Below are positions 37,766-47,390 of a stretch of DNA of 64,000 bases, piece by piece. Made by a program: the position numbers and the translations under genes. The notes under the pieces are model-generated. The model saw nothing but the letters and a program-made list of their open reading frames with translations, did no database searches and was not told where the DNA came from. The first letter of the stretch is position 1. Every line of letters begins with the position of its first letter. The DNA is from Rhodopseudomonas sp. BAL398 (GTDB lineage: Bacteria; Pseudomonadota; Alphaproteobacteria; Rhizobiales; Xanthobacteraceae), in contig NZ_CP133111.1 of assembly GCF_033001325.1 (NCBI RefSeq), positions 5,379,001 through 5,443,000 on the forward strand, written 5' to 3'.

Positions 37766-39175
37766 GTGATCTCTTCATCGGACGCGACCTCATCCGGCAC
37801 CACGGCCTCGCGGACCTCCGCCAATGCGGAGCTGTTCGATCAGTCCGCGCTCAGCACGCTGGCGCAGCGCCTGGTGGAGGCGGCCAAGCGCGCCGGCGCC
37901 GACGCCGCCGACGCGGTGGCGGTGCGCGGGGTCTCGCATGGCGTCGAAGTGCGCGATGGCAAGGTCGAGGAATCCGAGCGCTCGGAAGGCGACGACGTCG
38001 GCCTGCGGGTGCTGGTGGGCCGGCGCCAGGCCGTTGTGTCGACCAATGATATCAGCGGCGACGGCGTCGCCCGGCTCGCCGAACGCGCGGTGGCGATGGC
38101 GCGCGTCGCGCCCGACGATCCCTATGTCGGGCTCGCCGATCCTGCGCTGCTGGCGCGGGATTTTCCCGATCTCGATTTGCTCGATCCGCAGACGCCGTCG
38201 ACCGCCGAACTGGAGCGCCGCGCCTGCGTCGCCGAGGCGGCGGCGCTGGCCGTCAAGGGCGTCAGCAAATCGGGTGGCGCCTCGGCCTCGTCGAGCATCG
38301 GCGGCATGGTGCTGGTGACCTCGACCGGCTTCCACGGCGCCTATCTGCGCTCGAGCCAGGGCATCTCGATGACCGCGATCGTCGGCGACGGCACCGCGAT
38401 GGAGCGCGACTACGATTATAGCTCGGCGCTGCATGCGGCCGATCTGGCGTCCCCCGAAAGCGTCGGACGGACGGCGGGCGAGCGCACCGTGGCGCGGGCC
38501 AATCCGCGCAAGGCCGCGACCTGCAAGGTGCCGGTGGTGTTCGATCCGAGGGTGGCCGGCTCGCTGGTCAGCCATCTGGTCAACGCCGCCAACGGCGCCT
38601 CGATCGCGCGCAAGACCAGCTTTCTCAAGGACCGTCTCGGCCAGCGGCTGTTCGACAACGATATCCGGATTATCGACGACCCGCTGAGGGTCCGCGGGCT
38701 ACGCTCGCAAAGCTTCGACGCCGAAGGCGTCGCGGTGAAGCCGTTGGCGATCATCGATGACGGCGTGCTGACCTCGTGGCTGCTGGATTGCGCCACCGCG
38801 CGCGAACTCGGGCTCACCACCACCGGCCACGCCCATCGCGGCGTGTCGTCGTCGCCGTCGCCCGGCGCCTATAATCTGCATCTTGCGCCCGGCGAACAGA
38901 CCCCAGCGGAATTGATGTCGGACATCAAGGAGGGGTTTTACGTCACCGACCTGATCGGCTCCGGCGTCAACGGCGTCACCGGCGATTATAGCCGGGGCGC
39001 CGCCGGGTTCTGGATCGAGAACGGCGAATGCACCTATGCGGTGAGCGAGGTGACGATTGCCGGGCATCTGCTCGAGATGTACAAATCGCTTCGCGCAGCG
39101 AACGATCTCGTGTTCCGCTACGGCATCAATGCACCGACGCTGCGGATCGAGGGATTGACGATTGCCGGACGCTAA
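37766..39175 (+). CDS. pmbA: TldD/PmbA family metalloprotease-like protein
   Basis: A 469-residue member of the TldD/PmbA family, which processes microcin B17 and degrades CcdA in E. coli. Motifs include VAVRGVSHGVEVRDGKVEES and, in the C-terminal part, SFDAEGVAVKPLAIIDDGVL, TGHAHRGVSS and NGVTGDYSRGAAGFWIENGE. PmbA is the usual non-metal partner of TldD; TldD is not in this window. The GTG start at 37766 is the only good one. The 3' end overlaps the next gene by 14 bp. Confidence 0.92.
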   Translation: MISSSDATSSGTTASRTSANAELFDQSALSTLAQRLVEAAKRAGADAADAVAVRGVSHGVEVRDGKVEESERSEGDDVGLRVLVGRRQAVVSTNDISGDGVARLAERAVAMARVAPDDPYVGLADPALLARDFPDLDLLDPQTPSTAELERRACVAEAAALAVKGVSKSGGASASSSIGGMVLVTSTGFHGAYLRSSQGISMTAIVGDGTAMERDYDYSSALHAADLASPESVGRTAGERTVARANPRKAATCKVPVVFDPRVAGSLVSHLVNAANGASIARKTSFLKDRLGQRLFDNDIRIIDDPLRVRGLRSQSFDAEGVAVKPLAIIDDGVLTSWLLDCATARELGLTTTGHAHRGVSSSPSPGAYNLHLAPGEQTPAELMSDIKEGFYVTDLIGSGVNGVTGDYSRGAAGFWIENGECTYAVSEVTIAGHLLEMYKSLRAANDLVFRYGINAPTLRIEGLTIAGR

Positions 39176-39971
39176 TGTCGTCGCACGACAGCAGACACTG
39201 AATCGCGACGCCGCGCTGCTGGCAGATACCGTCCGGGAAGCCGGCGCGCTGGCGCTGAAGATGTTTCGCACCGAATTGCGGACCTGGACCAAGGGCGCCT
39301 CGTCCCCGGTGTCGGAGGCCGACATCGCGGTCAACGATCTGATCCAGCGCCGGCTGCAGGGCGCGACACCGGAATATGGCTGGCTGTCGGAGGAAAGCGC
39401 CGACGATTCCGCGCGGCTTGGCAAATCGCTGGTCTGGATCATCGATCCGATCGACGGCACCCGCGGCTATCTGGCCGGCCGCGAGGATTGGTGCGTCTCG
39501 GCGGCATTGGTGGCGGATGCCGTGCCGCTGCTGGCCGCGGTGTTCGCGCCGGCGACCGATGAATTCTATTGCGCGATCCGCGGTCAGGGGGCCTTTCTCA
39601 ATGATGTGGCGATCCACGCCACGCCGGGCATCGAGCTGGATTTCGCCAAGGTCGCCGGGCCCAAGCCGCTGCTCGAGCGGCTGATGCCGCCCGAGGCGGC
39701 GCTGCATCCGAGGATCGGGTCGCTGGCGCTGCGGTTGTGTCGGGTGGCGGATCGCAGGCTCGATGCCGCCTTCGCCGGAGGCCAAAGTCGCGACTGGGAC
39801 CTTGCCGGGGCGGATTTGATCGTGCACGAAGCGAATGGTAGAATGACGACGCTTGCGGGCGACGCGATCGTCTATAACCGTCCCGACGTCGCGCATGGTG
39901 TGCTGGTGGCGGCGGGACGCGATCGCCATGCTTCTATCGTCGAGCTCTTTCGCAATCGCCCCACAGGCTAA
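39162..39971 (+). CDS. Inositol-monophosphatase-family phosphatase (CysQ-like)
   Basis: A 269-residue Mg-dependent sugar or nucleotide phosphatase. The two signatures WIIDPIDGTRGYLAGREDW and WDLAGADLIVHEANGRMT are present, with EES as a third metal ligand (GWLSEESADD). CysQ-type 3'(2'),5'-bisphosphate nucleotidase is the likeliest member here, but the family has several substrates. It starts with TTG at 39162, inside the end of pmbA (14-bp overlap), so coupling is likely. Confidence 0.9.
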   Translation: MPDANVVARQQTLNRDAALLADTVREAGALALKMFRTELRTWTKGASSPVSEADIAVNDLIQRRLQGATPEYGWLSEESADDSARLGKSLVWIIDPIDGTRGYLAGREDWCVSAALVADAVPLLAAVFAPATDEFYCAIRGQGAFLNDVAIHATPGIELDFAKVAGPKPLLERLMPPEAALHPRIGSLALRLCRVADRRLDAAFAGGQSRDWDLAGADLIVHEANGRMTTLAGDAIVYNRPDVAHGVLVAAGRDRHASIVELFRNRPTG

Positions 39972-40010
39972 CCGTTCGCGCTCCCGTCAGCCGCGGCAAG
40001 GAACATTTTG

Positions 40011-40256
40011 ATGTCGAACAATGCGCAGCAATTGCTTCATCTCGTAATCGGGGGCGAATTGACGGACCTCGAAAACACCACGTTTCGGGACCTCGATAAA
40101 CTGGACATCGTCGGCGTGTATCCGAGCTACGCGACGGCGCTCGCGGCTTGGAAAGCCAAGGCGCAGCAGACGGTCGATAACGCCCACATGCGCTATTTCG
40201 TGGTTCACCTCCATCGGTTGCTCGATCCCGGTCAAGATACGAAACTCCCCCGCTGA
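40011..40256 (+). CDS. DUF4170 protein
   Basis: An 81-residue protein (MSNNAQQLLHLVIGGELTDL...). The family is short and widespread in alphaproteobacteria; its function is unknown. It sits between the CysQ-like phosphatase and waaA, a conserved neighbourhood in rhizobia. The ATG at 40011 follows an AAGGAA. Confidence 0.85.
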   Translation: MSNNAQQLLHLVIGGELTDLENTTFRDLDKLDIVGVYPSYATALAAWKAKAQQTVDNAHMRYFVVHLHRLLDPGQDTKLPR

Positions 40257-40366
40257 CATGTCGCCCTGCGTTTCGCTGCGTTCCGCTCGCCGCTTTGCCG
40301 CTGGAATCCGCCCGCACCGATCTGAATGGCTTGTCGAATGCGAAGCCGGGACCGGCGAGGCCGAGC

Positions 40367-41671
40367 ATGTCTGATCGCCTGCCGCTGACGTTGCGCGCCT
40401 ATCAGCGTCTGTCGACCGCCGCGGCGCCGCTGGCGGCCGTTCTGATCGGCCGCCGGCTGAAGCAGGGCAAGGAAGATCCCGCGCGGGTCAATGAGCGACG
40501 CGGCATTTCCACGGCGGTCCGGCCGCCGGGGCCGCTGGTCTGGATCCACGGCGCCAGCGTCGGCGAGGTGCTCGCCGCCGCCGCCTTGATCGAGCGGCTG
40601 CGGGCGCTGGGCATGCGGATTTTGCTGACCTCGGGCACCGTGACCTCGGCGGCGGTGGCGACCAAGCGGTTTCCGGCCGATATCATCCATCAATACATCC
40701 CCTATGACTCGCCGCGCTTCGTTGCGCGGTTTTTCGAGCATTGGCGGCCCAGCCTGGCGCTGTTCATCGAATCCGACCTGTGGCCCAATCTGATTCTGGC
40801 CGGCGCCGAGCGCCGAATGCCGATGGTGCTGATCAACGGCCGGATGTCGCAGCGCTCGTTTCCGCGTTGGCGCCGCGCGGCGGCCACGATCGGCGCCTTG
40901 CTCGGCCGCTTCGATATCTGCATGGCGCAATCCGGCGTCGACGCCGAGCGGCTTTCGGCGCTTGGCAGCCGCAACGTCATCACCACCGGCAACCTGAAGA
41001 TGGATGTCGCGCCGCCTCCGGCGGACCCGGCCAAACTGGAACAGCTGATGGCGGCCACGCGCGGCCGGCCGGTGATCGTGGCGGCCTCGACCCATCCGGG
41101 CGAAGAGGAAATCCTGATCGAGGCGCATCAGGCGCTGAGCACGCTGTTTCCGTCGCTGCTGACCGTGATCGTGCCGCGGCATCCGCATCGCGGCGAATCG
41201 GTGGCCTGCATGATCGCGGCCTCCGGCCTGCAAGTGGCGCTGCGATCGCGCGGGGAATTGCCGACCGAGGCGAGCGCGATCTATGTCGCCGACACCATGG
41301 GCGAACTCGGGCTGTTCTACCGGATGGCGCCGATCGTGTTCATGGGCGGCTCGCTGGTCGCGCATGGCGGCCAGAATCCGATCGAAGCCGTCAAGCTGCG
41401 CGCCGCGGTGGTGCACGGTCCACATGTCTCCAATTTCACCGACATCTACACGGCGCTCGACAGCGCCGGCGGCGCCTGTCAGGTCGATGATACCAAGGCG
41501 CTGGTGAAGCGGTTCGGCGTGCTGCTGGCGGATCCGAAGGAGCAGCGCAGCTCGATCGCGGCCGCAACCCGCGTGGTCGACCGGCTCGGCGGCGCGCTCG
41601 ATCGCACGCTGGCGGCGCTGGAGCCCTATCTTCTGCAGCTGCGCATCGAGATGGGATCGGCCGATGCATGA
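40367..41671 (+). CDS. waaA: 3-deoxy-D-manno-octulosonic acid (Kdo) transferase WaaA
   Basis: A 434-residue membrane-associated glycosyltransferase that adds Kdo to lipid IVA. Motifs: WIHGASVGEVLAAAALIERL with LLTSGTVTSA, LFIESDLWPNLILAGAERRM, and VFMGGSLVAHGGQNPIEAVK near the C-terminus. The start ATG 40367 gives MSDRLPLTLRAYQRLSTAAA, and an N-terminal hydrophobic anchor follows. Its stop lies 8 bp inside lpxK. Confidence 0.95.
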   Translation: MSDRLPLTLRAYQRLSTAAAPLAAVLIGRRLKQGKEDPARVNERRGISTAVRPPGPLVWIHGASVGEVLAAAALIERLRALGMRILLTSGTVTSAAVATKRFPADIIHQYIPYDSPRFVARFFEHWRPSLALFIESDLWPNLILAGAERRMPMVLINGRMSQRSFPRWRRAAATIGALLGRFDICMAQSGVDAERLSALGSRNVITTGNLKMDVAPPPADPAKLEQLMAATRGRPVIVAASTHPGEEEILIEAHQALSTLFPSLLTVIVPRHPHRGESVACMIAASGLQVALRSRGELPTEASAIYVADTMGELGLFYRMAPIVFMGGSLVAHGGQNPIEAVKLRAAVVHGPHVSNFTDIYTALDSAGGACQVDDTKALVKRFGVLLADPKEQRSSIAAATRVVDRLGGALDRTLAALEPYLLQLRIEMGSADA

Positions 41672-42680
41672 GCCGGCCTTCTGGCATCGGCCGTCATCCT
41701 GGATCGCGCGATTGCTGCAGCCGCTCGGCCTCCTCTACGGCGCCGTGGCCGCGACCCGCATGGCGCAATTTGGCGTTGCGGCCGGCGTTCCGGTGATCTG
41801 CGTCGGCAATTATCACGTCGGCGGCGCCGGCAAGACGCCCACCACATTGGCGCTGGCCGCCTTGCTGCGGCAGCTCGGCGAGACCCCGGTGGTGCTGAGC
41901 CGCGGCTATGGCGGCAGGCTACGCGGCCCGGTCAGCGTCGATCCGGAGCGGCATGGCGCAGCCGAGGTCGGCGACGAGCCGCTGATGATGGCGCGCATGG
42001 TGCCGGTCGTGGTCGCCAAGGACCGTGTCGCCGGCGCGGCGCTGGCGCGCTCGCGCGGCGCCAGCGTGATCCTGATGGATGACGGCTTTCAGAATCCGGC
42101 GATCGCCAAGGATGCGTCGCTGATCGTGATCGACAGTCATCGCGGGCTCGGCAACGGCCGCGTCTTTCCCGCAGGTCCCTTGCGCGCGTCGCTTGCGCCG
42201 CAATTGGCGCGCACCGATGCGCTGATCATTGTCGGTGACGGCCCCGCCGGCGCGCCGCTGGCATCCGCGATCGAAGCCCAGGGCGGTCTGGTGCTGCGCG
42301 CGACGTTGACTCCCGACGACGCCTCGGTCGCCGCGCTTTCTGGCAGGCGGGTGCTGGCCTTTGCGGGGATCGGCGATCCCGCGCGGTTCTTTGTAACGCT
42401 GCGGCAGAGCGGCGTCGATGTCGTGGCGCAGCGAGCCTTTCCCGATCATCACCCGTTTTCGTCGGCCGATATCGATGGCCTGATCGAGATGGCGCGTCGC
42501 GACGATCTGGCCTTGGTCACCACCGAAAAGGATCTGGCGCGCCTCAGCATGCGCGCGCCATCATCGCCGCCGATCGTCGCCTTCGCGGTGACGATGCAAT
42601 TTGGCGATCAGGCGACGCTGCGCCGATTTCTGGTCGATCGCCTAGCCATGGCGCGGGAGCGCAAGTTTCAAACGCAGTGA
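41664..42680 (+). CDS. lpxK: Tetraacyldisaccharide 4'-kinase LpxK
   Basis: A 338-residue kinase that phosphorylates the 4' position of the tetraacyl disaccharide, making lipid IVA. Motifs: GNYHVGGAGKTPTT (P-loop type), LSRGYGGRLRGP and ILMDDGFQNP, all LpxK hallmarks. It is translated in overlap with waaA (8 bp), forming a lipid A pair. Confidence 0.97.
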   Translation: MHEPAFWHRPSSWIARLLQPLGLLYGAVAATRMAQFGVAAGVPVICVGNYHVGGAGKTPTTLALAALLRQLGETPVVLSRGYGGRLRGPVSVDPERHGAAEVGDEPLMMARMVPVVVAKDRVAGAALARSRGASVILMDDGFQNPAIAKDASLIVIDSHRGLGNGRVFPAGPLRASLAPQLARTDALIIVGDGPAGAPLASAIEAQGGLVLRATLTPDDASVAALSGRRVLAFAGIGDPARFFVTLRQSGVDVVAQRAFPDHHPFSSADIDGLIEMARRDDLALVTTEKDLARLSMRAPSSPPIVAFAVTMQFGDQATLRRFLVDRLAMARERKFQTQ

Positions 42681-42704
42681 GTAGGGATCGGCACCGGCGC
42701 TCGA

Positions 42705-42932
42705 TCAGCCCGCCGGCTTCAGCGCGGCGGGGTAATGCCGCTGCAGCACGGCCTCGGGCGTCGCATAGGCTTCCTTCAGATCGACGCTCCAGTATTTCAA
42801 CTCGTCGAGTGGAATATGAACCCCGCTGATGGCGCAGCGGACATAGGTGCCGGGCGAGATCACGCGGAAATCGCCGTCCAGATATTGCACCTGCGCTTCG
42901 CCCGAGCCCGAGGGGCCGAATTTATTCAGCAC
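42705..42932 (-). CDS. DUF2093 protein
   Basis: A 75-residue protein (MLNKFGPSGSGEAQVQYLDG..., then FRVISPGTYVRCAISGVHIP). It matches DUF2093 in size and start; these are small alphaproteobacterial proteins of unknown function that often sit by lpxK. It converges with lpxK. Confidence 0.88.
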   Translation of the reverse strand: MLNKFGPSGSGEAQVQYLDGDFRVISPGTYVRCAISGVHIPLDELKYWSVDLKEAYATPEAVLQRHYPAALKPAG

Positions 42933-43109
42933 GGTTCATCTCCAGAAATTCCGGCGGAAGAGGTCAATCTCCGGCCACCAATGCATATGATCTAGCACAA
43001 ATATGCCGTGGCCGCGGCTTTGCAAACCACCCACTTGTGATGAATCGGGGTTTTTGTGCATGGTAATGTCGAATTTGCCGAACATTCCTGATGTCGAGGA
43101 CGTTGCGCG

Positions 43110-43907
43110 ATGCGCCTGCTGTTGATCCTGGCGTATGCGGCGGCGTTCGCGGCTGGCGATGTCGCGCACGCGTCGTCGCTGCCGGCGCCGCGCGCGGTGG
43201 AGATTCCGGACGGCGGTGGCACACTCCATGGGGTGCTCTACAAGCCCGACGGCGACGGGCCGTTTCGCGCGGTGATCGCGCTGCATGATTGCGACGGGCT
43301 GGCGGCGAAATCCGACCCGGTGCAGCCGCGCTATGCCGACTGGGCGAAACGATTGCAGCGGGCCGGCCGCGCCGTGCTGCTGCCCGATAGCTACGCCTCG
43401 CGCGAATTGGGGCCGCAATGCGGGATCAAGGACCGGCCGGTGCTGGCGCGTCGCCAGCGCGTCGGCGATATTCTGGCGTCGCGCCATTGGCTTTCGCAGC
43501 AGAGCTGGGTCGCGCCCAATCGAATCAGCCTGTTGGGCTGGGGAAACGGCGCCAGCGCGGTGCTGTGGTCGGTGCGGCCGCAGCTCGCAATCGATGCGCG
43601 CGGACCGGATTTTCACAGCGCCGTGGTGTTCTATCCGGACTGCCGCCGCTCGGCGCGGCTGGGATGGAGCGCGCGGGTCCCGACGCTGCTGCTGATCGGC
43701 GGCAATGACAATGTCAGCTCGCCCGCGGCATGCCGGCAGATGATCGACGGCGCCCGCGGACGCAGCGCGCTGGCCCGGATCGTGGTCTATCCCGGCGCCA
43801 AGCATCGGTTCGACCGCGACGATATGGTCAAGCGCGGCCATCACGGCGGCGATGCCGCCGCGCGCGCCGACGCGCAAAAGCGTGTCGCCGAGTGGCTGGG
43901 CGAATAG
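43110..43907 (+). CDS. Dienelactone-hydrolase-like protein lacking its nucleophile
   Basis: A 265-residue protein with a signal peptide (MRLLLILAYAAAFAAGDVAH, cleaved near HASS). The alpha/beta hydrolase fold is clear: ALHDCDGLAAKSD, LLGWGNGASAVLW, the acid strand LLIGGNDNVSS and the catalytic-His strand VVYPGAKHRFDRD. In related proteins I expect GWSNGG at the elbow; here residue 145 is Gly (GGA codon) where Ser or Cys should be, so the classical triad is broken. It may be a pseudo-enzyme or use another residue. Confidence 0.85.
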   Translation: MRLLLILAYAAAFAAGDVAHASSLPAPRAVEIPDGGGTLHGVLYKPDGDGPFRAVIALHDCDGLAAKSDPVQPRYADWAKRLQRAGRAVLLPDSYASRELGPQCGIKDRPVLARRQRVGDILASRHWLSQQSWVAPNRISLLGWGNGASAVLWSVRPQLAIDARGPDFHSAVVFYPDCRRSARLGWSARVPTLLLIGGNDNVSSPAACRQMIDGARGRSALARIVVYPGAKHRFDRDDMVKRGHHGGDAAARADAQKRVAEWLGE

Positions 43908-43970
43908 CAGTTGGCGTCTGGCGAAGCCCGAGGATTGTCCAGATGAGGTGACTGGCCTCATCAAGCGCCC

Positions 43971-44017
43971 GTCATTCCGGGGCGCGAGCAGCTTTGCTGC
44001 GAACGCCCCGGAATGAC
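43971..44017. repeat. Inverted-repeat element between convergent genes
   Basis: Perfect 14-bp arms (GTCATTCCGGGGCG at 43971-43984 and its complement at 44004-44017) around a second small stem (GCAGC/GCTGC). It lies between the dienelactone-hydrolase-like gene and xseA and may serve as a bidirectional terminator or a REP-type element. Confidence 0.75.
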
Positions 44018-44054
44018 CCCACGTTAAGGCCGCTCCACTCAGCTGAAAGACTCG

Positions 44055-45674
44055 CTAAAACAGCGTTCCCTGATCGACCGGCTTGGCGCTGCGCTTGGCC
44101 GCGCTGGCGCGCGCGGCCGGCTTCGCCGCGGCCGGCCTGGCTGAATCGCCGGGATGCGCGCCATCCGCGGTGGCGCCGACGCGGCCGTCGGCGAATTCCA
44201 GGCTGAGCCTGGCGCCGGCGCCGATTGCGGCGGCGGCATGGATCGACTGGCCCTGCGCGTCGCGCACGAGGGCAAAGCCGCGCGCCAGCACCCCGCGATA
44301 AGCCAATGCGCCGAGCAATTGCCCGGCATGGCCGACGCGAGCCTGCTTGCGCTCAATCAGCGTGGTCAAAGCGCGCCGGGCGCGTTCGGCAAGCCGCAGC
44401 GTGCGCTCGCGTTCATTGCCGATCCGGATGCGTTGCGCCTGCGCATTGGCCAGCTTCGAGGCCTGCAGCCGGATCGTCAGTCCCGAAAAGCGCTCGCGAC
44501 GCTGCCGCAAAGCGGCGCGGGCGCCGTATGTGAGCCGTTCGCCGGTCACCGCCAGCCGCTGCGCCGCATGCGCGACCTGATCGCGCAGCACCCGCAGCGT
44601 CAGGCCGGCGCTAGCCTGGGCGAAGCGGCGATGATGCGCATGGGTGTTGGCGCGCAGCGCGCGCGGCAACGCGGCGCTGGCGCCGTCGAGCCGCTGCCGC
44701 GGGATCGCCAGCAAGTCGCCGGCCGCCGGCAGCGCCCGCGCCGCGGCGCGCAATTCGTTGCGGCGCGACTCCTGGGCGCGTTGCCAGCACAGCATGGTGC
44801 GGCGGCTGAGGCCTTCGACCTCGACAAACAATTCGGCGCGCACCGGCACCGCCATTTCGGCTGCCGCTGTCGGCGTCGGCGCGCGGCGGTCGGCGGCGAA
44901 ATCGATCAGCGTGATGTCGGTCTCGTGACCGACCGCCGAGATCAGCGGGATCATGCTTTCGGCCGCGGCGCGGACCACGATCTCCTCGTTGAACGACCAC
45001 AGATCCTCCAGCGAGCCGCCGCCGCGCGCCACGATCAACAGATCGGGGCGGGGGATCTTGCCGCCTTCGGGCAGCGCGTTGAAGCCATGGATCGCGGCGG
45101 CGACCTGCTCGGCCGAGCCTTCGCCCTGCACCTTGACGGGCCACACCAGAACGTGGCGCGGGAAGCGGTCTTCGAGGCGATGCAGGATGTCGCGGATCAC
45201 GGCGCCCGTCGGCGAGGTGATGACGCCGATCACGTCGGGCAGATAGGGCAATAGCTGCTTGCGCGCCTCGTCGAACAGGCCTTCGGCGCCGAGCTTGCGC
45301 TTGCGCTCCTCCATCAGGGCCATCAGCGCGCCGACACCGGCCGGCTCGATCGCCTCGATGACGATCTGGTATTTCGACGAGCCCGGATAGGTGGTGAGCT
45401 TGCCGGTGGCGATGACCTCGAGGCCTTCCTGCGGCTTGAACCGCATTCGTCCATGCACGCCCTTCCAGATCACCGCCTCGATCTTGGCGCTCTCGTCCTT
45501 CAGCGCGAAATAGCAATGGCCGGAGGAATGCGGGCCGCGAAAGCCGGAAATCTCGCCGCGCACCCGGACATGCCCATAGGCGTCCTCGACCGTCCGCTTC
45601 AACGCTGAGGACAGTTCGGAGACGGTGAATTCCGGCGAGTTCACAAGAGATTCGGGCGCCAGCAGCTTTGCCAT
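44055..45674 (-). CDS. xseA: Exodeoxyribonuclease VII large subunit XseA
   Basis: A 539-residue nuclease subunit that degrades single-stranded DNA. N-terminal OB fold ([38 protein letters not shown]), then the exonuclease region with [20 protein letters not shown] and [17 protein letters not shown], and a coiled helical C-terminus rich in Arg and Ala. ATG 45674 ([16 protein letters not shown]). The final 45 residues (from about [20 protein letters not shown]) are an Ala/Lys low-complexity tail. It is divergent from purD. Confidence 0.96.
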   Translation of the reverse strand: MAKLLAPESLVNSPEFTVSELSSALKRTVEDAYGHVRVRGEISGFRGPHSSGHCYFALKDESAKIEAVIWKGVHGRMRFKPQEGLEVIATGKLTTYPGSSKYQIVIEAIEPAGVGALMALMEERKRKLGAEGLFDEARKQLLPYLPDVIGVITSPTGAVIRDILHRLEDRFPRHVLVWPVKVQGEGSAEQVAAAIHGFNALPEGGKIPRPDLLIVARGGGSLEDLWSFNEEIVVRAAAESMIPLISAVGHETDITLIDFAADRRAPTPTAAAEMAVPVRAELFVEVEGLSRRTMLCWQRAQESRRNELRAAARALPAAGDLLAIPRQRLDGASAALPRALRANTHAHHRRFAQASAGLTLRVLRDQVAHAAQRLAVTGERLTYGARAALRQRRERFSGLTIRLQASKLANAQAQRIRIGNERERTLRLAERARRALTTLIERKQARVGHAGQLLGALAYRGVLARGFALVRDAQGQSIHAAAAIGAGARLSLEFADGRVGATADGAHPGDSARPAAAKPAARASAAKRSAKPVDQGTLF

Positions 45675-45895
45675 CGATTCGGGACTTTCAGTTTCGTGGG
45701 CGAAGTTAGGGTGTTTTGTCCGGCTGTGCCAATCAACCCTTGAGCGGTCACATTTTGAGCATGGCGGGTTCCGCGAGGCCGATTCGGCGGCGCGATCATG
45801 CGCTGCCGACATATCCACACCTGGCCGCCGGCATTTTTGCGATGCGGCTGCGCCGTGTTACACCTCGCCCAACGCGCGCTGGGGGCTGCTGGTCG

Positions 45896-47179
45896 ATGAA
45901 TATTCTGCTGCTCGGTTCGGGTGGGCGCGAACACGCGCTGGCGTGGAAGATCGCAAGATCGCCGCTGCTGACCAAATTATGGTGCGCGCCGGGCAATGCT
46001 GGCATCGCCGAACAGGCGGCCTGCGTGGCTCTCGATATCGCCGACCATGCGGCGGTGATCGCGTTCTGCAAGGCCAACGCCGTCGATTTCGTCGTGGTCG
46101 GGCCGGAGGCGCCTCTGGCGGCCGGCATTGTCGACGATCTCGCGAGCGCCGGCATCAAGGCGTTCGGCCCGAGCAAGGCAGCGGCGAGGCTGGAGAGCTC
46201 CAAGGGTTTTACCAAGGACATCTGCCAGGCCAACGCCATTCCGACCGCGGCCTATCAGCGGTTCAGCGACGCCGACGCGGCGAAAGCCTATATTCGCCAA
46301 CAGGGCGCGCCGATCGTCATCAAGGCCGATGGGCTGGCCGCCGGCAAGGGCGTCGTGGTGGCGATGACGCTCGACGAGGCGATGGCGGCGATCGACATGA
46401 TGCTGGGCGGCGGCTTTGGCGATGCCGGCGCCGAGGCCGTGGTCGAGGAATTCATGGTCGGCGAGGAGGCCTCGTTCTTCGTGCTGTGCGACGGCGAGCA
46501 CGCGCTGCCGATGGCGACTGCCCAGGACCACAAGCGCGCCTTCGACGGTGACAAGGGACCGAACACCGGCGGCATGGGCGCCTATTCGCCGGCGCCGGTG
46601 ATGACCCAAGCGCTGACTCGGCAGGTGATGGACGAGATCATCTATCCGACGCTGCGGGCGCTGAGCGCGATGGGCACGCCCTATAAGGGTGTGCTGTTCG
46701 CAGGCTTGATGATCACCGAGGAAGGCCCGCAGCTGATTGAATACAATGTCCGCTTCGGCGATCCGGAATGCCAGGTGCTGATGCTGCGGATGATGTCCGA
46801 CATCGTGCCGGCGCTGCTGGCGTGCTGCGAGGGGCAATTGGATAAAGTCAGCCTGGACTGGTTTCCCGATCCGGCGCTGACCGTGGTGATGGCCGCCAAG
46901 GGCTATCCCGGCACTTACGAAAAGGGCACGCGCATCGCCGGCCTCGACCGCGCCGCGAAGATTCCCGGCGTCGAGATTTTCCACGCCGGCACGCTGGCGT
47001 CGGGCGACTGGATTCTCGCTAATGGCGGCCGCGTGCTCGACGTCACCGCCTCGGCCAAGACGGTGGCCGAAGCGCAGCGCCGCGCCTATGAGGCGATCGG
47101 CGTCATCAACTGGCCGGAGGGCTTCTGCCGCCGTGACATCGGCTGGCAGGCAGTGGCGCGGGAACGCCGCGGCAAGTAA
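45896..47179 (+). CDS. purD: Phosphoribosylamine-glycine ligase PurD
   Basis: A 427-residue ATP-grasp enzyme of purine synthesis. It begins [20 protein letters not shown], with the ATP-grasp loops [16 protein letters not shown] and [19 protein letters not shown], and [14 protein letters not shown] for metal binding. The length is typical. It is divergent from xseA. Confidence 0.98.
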   Translation: MNILLLGSGGREHALAWKIARSPLLTKLWCAPGNAGIAEQAACVALDIADHAAVIAFCKANAVDFVVVGPEAPLAAGIVDDLASAGIKAFGPSKAAARLESSKGFTKDICQANAIPTAAYQRFSDADAAKAYIRQQGAPIVIKADGLAAGKGVVVAMTLDEAMAAIDMMLGGGFGDAGAEAVVEEFMVGEEASFFVLCDGEHALPMATAQDHKRAFDGDKGPNTGGMGAYSPAPVMTQALTRQVMDEIIYPTLRALSAMGTPYKGVLFAGLMITEEGPQLIEYNVRFGDPECQVLMLRMMSDIVPALLACCEGQLDKVSLDWFPDPALTVVMAAKGYPGTYEKGTRIAGLDRAAKIPGVEIFHAGTLASGDWILANGGRVLDVTASAKTVAEAQRRAYEAIGVINWPEGFCRRDIGWQAVARERRGK

Positions 47180-47236
47180 TTTGCCTCACGTTTACGTGCC
47201 CCGGACGCGGTGCAACGCGCCGCGAAGCGGCGTGGT

Positions 47237-47334
47237 GCGCCGTAGAGCCGGGCCCCGCTTGACTTGTCGAGGGTTGAACCGGGGTCCCGGTTCTGCGAAG
47301 CGGCACTGCGTGCCGCATCGCGCCCGGGACACGA
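47237..47334. repeat. Dispersed repeat, type C, copy 2
   Basis: Diverged copy of the element at 12251-12343: CGTAGAGCCGG, then AACCGGGGTCCCGGTT, then GCCGCATCGCGCCCGGGACACGA. It lies between purD and the dehalogenase gene and encodes no protein. Confidence 0.7.
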
Positions 47335-47390
47335 GATAGATTCGCTTGAGCCCGGTCGTACAGTAGCTGGAAATTCAAAGGGAGTGAGCC

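Noticed and set aside
37722-37824. Longer version of the small minus-strand frame, reaching into PmbA
   Set aside because: The internal Met at 37722 has the ribosome site, and the extension overlaps the PmbA start.
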